Source: Ampullaceana balthica (lineage: Eukaryota; Mollusca; Gastropoda; Lymnaeidae). From it: 64,000 bases of DNA. A program made the position numbers and the translations under genes. Below, in pieces: positions 56,491 to 64,000 of the stretch; positions within the stretch are counted from its first letter, which is position 1; every line of letters begins with the position of its first letter. The stretch lies in NCBI GenBank assembly GCA_944989445.1, contig CALYLW010000724.1, forward strand, positions 367,294-431,293, given 5' to 3'. The notes under the pieces were generated by a model. It saw nothing but the letters and a program-made list of their open reading frames with translations, was not told where the DNA came from and made no database searches.

Positions 56491-57711
56491 CCACCCCCCC
56501 CCCCCCCCCCCCCACACCCCCCCCCGCCCCCCCCCCATCCCACCCCCCCCACCCCCACTGCCACACCACACACCCCACCCACCCCGCCCCCCCCCCCCCC
56601 CCCCACCCCCCCCCCCCCCCCCCCCCCCCCCCACCCCAACCCCCCCCCGCCCTCCCCCTCCCCCCCCCCCCCCCCCCCCCTCCCCCCCACCCCCCCCCCC
56701 CCCCCCCCCCCCCCCACCCCCCCCCACTCCCCCCCCCCCCAACCCCCCCCCCCACCACCTCCCCCGCCCCCCCCCCCCCCCCCCCCCCACCCCCCCCCCC
56801 ACCCACGCCCCTACCCCCACCCCACCCCACCCCACACACACCCCCCCACACCCCCCCCACCCACCCCCCCCCACCCCCACCCCACCACCCCACACCCCAC
56901 CCCACCCCCCCCCACCCCCCCCCCACCACCCCCCCCCCACCCCACCCCCCCCACCCACCCCACCCCCCCCCCACCCCACCACACCACCCCACCCCCCCCC
57001 ACCCCCCCCCACGCCCCACCCCACCACCCCCCCCCACCCCCCCCCCACCCCACCACCCCCCCCCCACACACACCCCACCCCCCCCCCACACCCCACCCCA
57101 CCCCCCCACACCCCCCCCCACACCCCCACCCCACACACCCCCCCCACCCCACCCCCCCCCACCCCACCCCCCCCCCACCCCACCCCACACACCCACCCCC
57201 CCCCACCCCCCCCCCACCACACACACACCCCACCCCACCCCACACCCCCCCCCACCCCCCCCCCACCCCCACCCCACACCCCACCCCCCCCCACCCACAC
57301 CCCACACCCCACCCCACCACCCCACCCCCCCCCCACCCCACCCCACACCCCACACACACACCCCACCCCCCCCCACCCCACCCCCCCCCACCCCCCCCCC
57401 ACCCCACCCCACCCCCCACCCCACACACACCCCCCCACACACCCCACCCCACCCCCCCACCCCACCCCCCCCCCACCCCACCCCCCCCCACCACCCCACC
57501 ACCCCACCCCCCCCCCACCCCCCCCCACCCCACCCCCCCCCCACCCACACCCCCCCCCCACCCCACCCCCCACCCCCCCCCCCCCACACCCCACCCCACA
57601 CCCCCCCACCCCCCCCCCACCCCACCCCACACCCCACACCCCACACCCCACACACACCACACCCACCCCCCCACCCCCCCCCCACCCCACCCCCCACACC
57701 CACCCCACCCC

Positions 57712-57742
<31 letters not shown>

Positions 57743-58765
57743 CCACCCCCCCCCACCCCCCCCCCACCCCACCCCCCACACCCCACCCCACACCCCCCCA
57801 CCCCACACCCCCCCCCACCCACACACACCCCACACCCCCCCCCACCCCCCCCACACCCACACACCCCCCCACCCCACACCCCACACCCACCCCACACACA
57901 CCCCCCCACCCCCCCCACCCCCCCCCCACCCCCCCCACCACACCCACCCCCCCCACCCCACCCCCCCCCCACCACACACCCCCCACACACCCCACACCCC
58001 ACCCCCCCCCCACCCCCCCCCACCCCCCCCACCCCACCCCACACCCCCCCCCACCCCACCCCACCCCACCCCACCCACCCCCCCCCCACCCCCCCCCACC
58101 CACCCCACACCCCCCCCACCCCACCCCACACCCCACCACACCCCCCACCCCCCCCACACACACCCCACACCCCCACCCCACCCCCCCCACCCCCCACCAC
58201 CCCCCCACCCCACACACACCCCCCACCCCACCCACCCCCCCCACCACCCCCCCCCCACACCCCCCCACCCCACACCACCACACCACACCCCCCCCCCACC
58301 CCCCCCCACCCCACACACCCCACCACCCCCACCCACCACACACCCCCCCACCCCCCCCCCCCCACCACCCCCACCCCCCACACCCCCCCCCACCCCACAC
58401 CCCCCCCACACCCCCCCCCCACACCCCCCCCACACACACCCCCCCCCCACCCCCCCACACACCCCCCCCCACCCACCCCCCACACCCCCCCCCACCCCCC
58501 CACCCCCCCCCCACCCCACCCACACCCCACCACCCCCCCCCCACCACCCCACAACCACCACCCCCCCCCACCCCCCCACCCCACCCCCCCCACCACCCCC
58601 ACCCCCCCCACCCCCCAACCCCACACCCACACCACCCCCACCAACCCCCCACCACCCCCACCCCCCACCCCCACCACCCCCCCACCACCCCCCACACCCC
58701 ACCCCCCCAACACCCCCCACCCCACCCCCACCACCCACCCCCCCACCCCCCACCCCACCCCCCAC
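56391..58765. repeat. Poly-C block with spaced A, 2.4 kb
   Basis: Almost only C with A every 2-10 bases (CCCCACCCCACACC). The first 400 bases are nearly pure C. It is not a telomere repeat (no TAA/TTA-containing unit). Its translations (1003-codon Pro/His/Thr frame on +, Gly/Val/Trp frames on minus) are spurious. G-quadruplex or i-motif formation would be expected if the sequence is real. Confidence 0.92.
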
Positions 58766-59709
58766 CCCCCGAATCACAACCCACCCCGCCAAACCCCCCA
58801 ACCCCCGCCACCCATCAACCCCACAACCCCTAACCCCACTAACACAACCCCCCTACACCCCCCCCCGCCCACAAATACACACCCGCACCACACACAAGAC
58901 ACCCTCCACGGGCGCCCCCCCGCACGCCCGCCGCCCCCCGTCGTTCGTTCTACCCACCTCACACCCCCCCGGTGGGGACCCCCCGCAAGGGTACTCCCCA
59001 ATGAAATTCCCACACCCCACCCCCCCAACCACAAGGATCCTTTCCCCCCACCCCCCCCCCCCGACCGCCAACCCTCCGCCCCCACAGAGGCCCGTTATCC
59101 GCACCCCCAGAACAACACCAAGAGCAAAAAGAAACCACCCATGAACACGCCGCCTCGCCCCAGAAATCATGCCCAGACAAACCACAAAACACCCACCATC
59201 AACGCCAAACACACGGAGGCGCACCCTAAACCAAACCCCCCCAAACACCGCCCCCAACAACCCCCCCCCAGACAATAACCCCCCACCCACCACGCCCCTC
59301 CGACAGTTACCACGGATAATCCTGCCCTTTACCCTCACCTGCCCCCTAACAAATGCAGGTTCATAAGTCCAGGTCTAGTGGATCAACATCATGGGGAGTA
59401 TACAAAACTCAAATTAAGGTTTTTTTTCACAAAAACCATTTCCAGAATTATATTCAATCAAAACCAATATTTCCGCAAAAATATATTTTCGCCCCGAACC
59501 CCCATCTCTTTTTTCTTCACATCCATAATCATATCTTTATGGTTCAAAAATATCACAAAACACAATCGGTGGGGCGGGGTTTGTGGGGGGGTATGGCGCC
59601 CCCGCCGCTGTTGGATTGCCCCGGCCCTGCCCCAACGGGGCAGGCAGGGGGCCACTGTGCGGGTGGCGGGTTGCGCTGGCCTCGGGGAGGCCCCAAAAAA
59701 TTGGGGTCA
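58766..59709. other. C-rich sequence and a balanced island
   Basis: C-rich to about 59,350. From 59,350 to 59,700 the composition is balanced, ending in a GC-rich stretch with an inverted repeat (TGCCCCAACGGGGCA at about 59,628). No gene or element was recognised. Confidence 0.45.
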
Positions 59710-59757
59710 TTTTTTATTTTTTTTTTTTGTTTTTTTTTTTTTTTATTATTTTTTTTT

Positions 59758-59793
<36 letters not shown>

Positions 59794-59817
59794 TTTTTTT
59801 TTATTTTTTTTTTTTTT

Positions 59818-59895
<78 letters not shown>

Positions 59896-59905
59896 TTTTA
59901 TTGTT

Positions 59906-59956
<51 letters not shown>

Positions 59957-60007
59957 TTTTTTTATTTTTTTTTTTTTTTTTTTTTTATTTATTTATTTTT
60001 TTTTTTT

Positions 60008-60043
<36 letters not shown>

Positions 60044-60076
60044 CTTTTTTTTTTTTTTTTATTTTTTTTTTTTTTT

Positions 60077-60142
<66 letters not shown>

Positions 60143-60146
60143 TTTT

Positions 60147-60191
<45 letters not shown>

Positions 60192-60239
60192 TTTTTTTTT
60201 TTTTTTTTTTTTTTTATTTTTTTTTTTTGTTTTTTTTTT

Positions 60240-60277
<38 letters not shown>

Positions 60278-60481
60278 TTTTTTTTTTTTTTTTATTTTTT
60301 TTTTTTTTTTATTTTTTTTTTTTTTTATTTTTATTTTTTTTTTTATTTTTATTTTTTTATTTTTTTTTTTATTTTTTTTTTTTTTTTTTTTTTTATTTTT
60401 ATTTTTTTTTTTTTTTTTTTTTTTATTTTTTTTTTTTTTTTTTTTTATTTTTTTTTTTTTTTTTTTTTTATTTTTTTTTTT
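59710..60481. repeat. Poly-T block
   Basis: Nearly pure T with a single A every 5-30 bases, about 770 bp. The Phe-rich frames here are translations of the homopolymer. Confidence 0.95.
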
Positions 60482-60950
60482 TCACAAACGTAAAACACGG
60501 TTATCTACACCCTCGGCATAAATTTCAAAAAATCATCAACCCTCCGACTTGCTGCCCACACGCACCCACACTCAATCGACCCGCCTCCACAGCCCACCAT
60601 GCAGAATGCCCTGCGTAGCCACCCCCCACGCATGGGAAAAGTTTAGTGTGCCCCCACCCCTCCACCCCCTGTCCCCCACAAGCCACACACCTCGGCCCCG
60701 CGCACCCGAGCTCACAAAGCCCAACCCCCACGGCAACATGACTACCAGCCCCAATAACCGACCCACCGAAACACCCCCCCCCCACCCCTCAAGATCCCCC
60801 ACCTCACCCCGAGCCCGGTCCCCCACTCCTCCAAACACACTTGTGGGCACCCAGGCACCGCCGTAGGCCCCATGTGCCCGTAAGACCAAATCCCCCAACC
60901 GGCCCCTTCCCCACAATACCCCCCCAACCGCCAGGCTTCACAATCGAAAA
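60482..60950. other. C- and A-rich sequence, no recognisable feature
   Basis: C-rich, T-poor text without coding signature, splice signals or repeats. Confidence 0.45.
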
Positions 60951-61052
60951 GAATTTAAAAAAAAAAATTAAAATAATTATAAAAAAAAAAAAAAAAAAAT
61001 GCAAAAAAAAAAAACGGGTAAAAAAAAATGTGTAAAATAGATAAAGTGAAAA

Positions 61053-61096
<44 letters not shown>

Positions 61097-61104
61097 GGAA
61101 AAAA

Positions 61105-61178
<74 letters not shown>

Positions 61179-61180
61179 AA
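60951..61180. repeat. Poly-A block
   Basis: A-runs of 10-35 bases broken by GTG, T or G (about 230 bp). The Lys-rich frame through it is spurious. Confidence 0.93.
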
Positions 61181-64000
61181 ACCCCCGGTATTATTCTTTT
61201 TCACACCCACGCGCGCGCCCGCCCACCTGACTATGATCAGTACCCAGCCCTGCCCCCCAAATCCTCGCCCTACCACGGCGCCCCCGTCAACCCAACTATA
61301 CTAAACCACCACAAACAAATCGTTAAAGACATAAGACACAAACACAAACCTACCCAGCACAAAAGGTGCACAGCCAAATCAATAAGACCAAAACCCAAAC
61401 ACACCCAGCATTCAAAAACCGGAAACAACCAAACCAACCCATATCAAACATCAATACAGACGCGAACAACACATCCAACCACCAACCGACACGCCAACAC
61501 CAAAACACACCAACACCACCTGCAACAGAGCACCCCTCATCATCCCTTCCCGTGGGGTGATCGCAAAACACCAAACATGACATACACAAAACCCAACCAT
61601 CCCAAAAACACAACAATAGCCAAAAAAACCAGGCAAAGAAAAAGGAAAAAAATGGGAATAAGCAATACACCGAAATCAAACAACAAACAGCACACAACCG
61701 AAAAGAGAACACATCAATACCAAAACAAAACGAATCCATCTAAAAAGTCATACTAATGCCCACCACGCTAACCGTGTACTGTCCGCTCCCACACTTGGCT
61801 CACTGCTACCTCCACCACCTAATCGTCGGGTGGGGACCGCAGCCCACGCACCACATGGAACAAATTCACGACCTACCGCTACAACCACTCACACCACCCT
61901 ACGTAACCGCTGGGCCCATACATGGACAATGACTACACCAAGCGCACCCGAACCAGTACTACCCTAAAACACTTACAGAGTGAACATTGACACACGACAA
62001 CCACACGAATGTCACCAAACACACGCCCTTCGCAACAACCCAACACCCACAACCTTGAAGGAGCAACCCCCAAGCAATCAGAAATGGGGGGGGGGCACAC
62101 CAAGCCCCCTGTCAGATCTACGCCACCCAAAGACCCCGCCCAACTACCCCCCCCCCAACCATCCGAAAATAAAGAACGCTCCAACCATAAAACCAACAAA
62201 GCTACGGGAGCCCAAGCAGGCAACGTATTATCATCCCCCCCCCACCGCTCCCCCACCCAATCCGATCCTATAACAACCGCAATCGCCCACTAACCTGAAC
62301 GGAAGGTACCCATACTAAACAGCACTCAATAACCGCACGGACATTTTACTAAACCTACAGGCCAGAACCAAAGCAGGATCAAGATCCCAGACCACTCATC
62401 AACCAGGTCCAATGCTTGTTCAACTAACCACAAACAACAAAACCCGCCACGACACAAAACGGGGAGACTCTTTCACATCCATCCCGGAGTTGTCAAATGA
62501 GCTCAACATAATGACATAAAATGACACATTAAACTTAGACGTTAAGCTTAGCCAACGAGAATTTCAAAACACCACCACAGAAACCCGGCATTGTTTGTCT
62601 CACAACAACAGGCACCGGGGCCAAAACAACACAAACAACGAATGAAAATATTAATACTACAAGCCGAAAAGAGGGGAAAACAATAACACCCTACAAAAAA
62701 AAAACAGGCACAAAACCCCACAGTCCCAAACAAGCAACGTACACGACATTCACTCTGCAGAATCAAGCAAGGGCCCCACTAACAACATGGTCGATCCGTA
62801 ACGCCCCTACACCTTAACAGGACTCCACTACAATATACAACCACTGCACTCCATCAACCCCAACGAGAAACCCACCCAAACCATCAAAAACAAAACAAAC
62901 ATCACCTACTCTGCGTCTCAACAACAAACAAACAAAACCAACCCCCCGACAACAAGACCGCACGAAGACTCAGGAGTCGCAGACACGTCACAAAGCTAAC
63001 AACAACAAGCATAACACACAGCCCCCCACGTCCGCATCACAAGAGGAACCAACATTGGCCTCCTCATAGAACCCCACAGACTAGGACAAATGGACAACCC
63101 AACAAGGGCCAAACAGTCCAACCAAACAACAATCCCACCCAGTCATCTCGGCCGAAACAGCTCACCAAAGCAAACCACTACCCCGACCAAAACCAAACAC
63201 CCAAAGGGAACGAACACCTGCAGACATCCAGGGTTAACCAGACCTCCCCCCCGAAAAAAACATACGTCACGACACCATCACTACAACCTTACGACACAAC
63301 CCGCCAGCCCATCCTGCCAGCCCTGCGCACCGGCCAGCAACCACAAGCACCATTAATGCCAATCAAAACAATGCAAAAACCCCAAATAACGCAACATACC
63401 GGCGCCACCCGAAGACCGCCCCGCCACTATCCCCCACCGGGAAAAACGCCCGACCTCAATAGGGGTGGGGGCGAAACTTACCCACAAACACTGCCCGGTA
63501 CCTATCATTGCAACAAACCCGACCCTTAACATCAACGCGGATGGATGGAGTGTCCATACAACAAATACCCCAATGCCCAAAAACCGAATGCAAACCCCAA
63601 ACCAAAAGTCACCACAATCAAGCTCCCCCAGCAAATAGGCCAAAACAAACAGCACTCGGCCCTAGGTTCCCTGCAGCCTCGTGCACCAAGCTCATCAAGT
63701 ACAGCTCACAAATCTATACATAAAAATCCACCATCTTGCCACGGTCAACAACACCAGAAAGCAATGCCCAATTCCAAGTCTCAATCAACCTAATCAAACA
63801 AACCCCCGCCACAAGATAAACGCCAGACCCAACATCCAACGGCCAATGCCGACGCGACCCTCGACCAAACAAAAAAAACACCCTCATCAATACGCACTTC
63901 ATTTAGACAATACCGCCACCAAGCAAAAGAGGACTCCCTCTACCCCCATGCCCCTCACCCTCTCCCACAACGGGCTGACAAACACCAGTTCCAGCTACAA
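61181..64000. other. A+C-rich, T/G-poor sequence to window end
   Basis: By eye A and C dominate the + strand through the whole 2.8 kb, unlike everything before 54 kb. No homology to any repeat family seen elsewhere in the window, and no gene, transposon ends or tandem units. Small open frames arise because stop codons are rare in such a composition. Confidence 0.55.

Noticed and set aside
56391..58765. Telomeric array at the contig end
   Set aside because: The C-rich block has no regular (CCCTAA)-type unit and T is practically absent.
56133..59144. 1003-codon proline-rich frame and matching Gly/Val/Trp frames on the minus strand
   Set aside because: They arise from a near-pure C block with interspersed A. 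Frames open on both strands over the same region show composition, not coding.
59353..60618. Phe-rich and Lys-rich long frames
   Set aside because: Poly-T and poly-A blocks; stop codons are nearly impossible there.

Overview
This is a eukaryotic, AT-rich, intron-containing and heavily transposon-loaded window. It looks like an invertebrate animal genome. A mollusc or another lophotrochozoan is my guess, from the intron-rich gene and the mix of hAT, pogo and Helitron families; nothing here proves it. I see no bacterial operons, CRISPR arrays, tRNA or rRNA genes.

Layout. (1) 1-3.9 kb: AT-rich DNA, then a three-exon Tigger/pogo-type DDE transposase gene on the + strand (1976-3715). It encodes 484 aa after splicing, and Val stands where the first catalytic Asp is expected. 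(2) 3.9-10.9 kb: gene-free DNA with two MITEs and a degenerate 35-60 bp plus a 40 bp minisatellite. (3) 10,954-40,216, minus strand: one complete protein-coding gene, a polypeptide N-acetylgalactosaminyltransferase (GALNT, family GT27). I resolved ten coding exons with GT-AG borders and consistent phases, giving 581 aa. Its introns hold most of the mobile DNA. Intron 4 (13.5 kb) carries a 25-bp minisatellite into which three different hAT elements inserted at the same base of the repeat unit, plus a fourth hAT at another position. (4) 40.3-51 kb: more nested transposons, including a 6.2 kb ZMYM1-like hAT carrying several layers of younger insertions. (5) 51.0-54.4 kb: about 1.4 kb of (TATG)n that begins at a Helitron 5' end, followed by about 1.9 kb of the inverted (CATA)n. 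(6) 54.5-64 kb: strand-asymmetric low-complexity sequence (poly-A/T, poly-C with spaced A, then A+C-rich text). It contains no recognisable gene or transposon and is most likely an unreliable contig end.

How it works together: the only clear host function is mucin-type O-glycosylation by the Golgi GALNT. The rest is a record of transposition. At least a dozen terminal-inverted-repeat elements can be delimited to the base with target-site duplications. The hAT families separate into groups by target motif (nnnTAnnn, nTnnnnAn, or neither). Non-autonomous copies sit inside decayed autonomous ones. The long translated repeats (Met-Tyr-Val-Cys, His-Thr-Tyr-Ile, poly-Pro, poly-Phe) are microsatellite or homopolymer translations, not genes.
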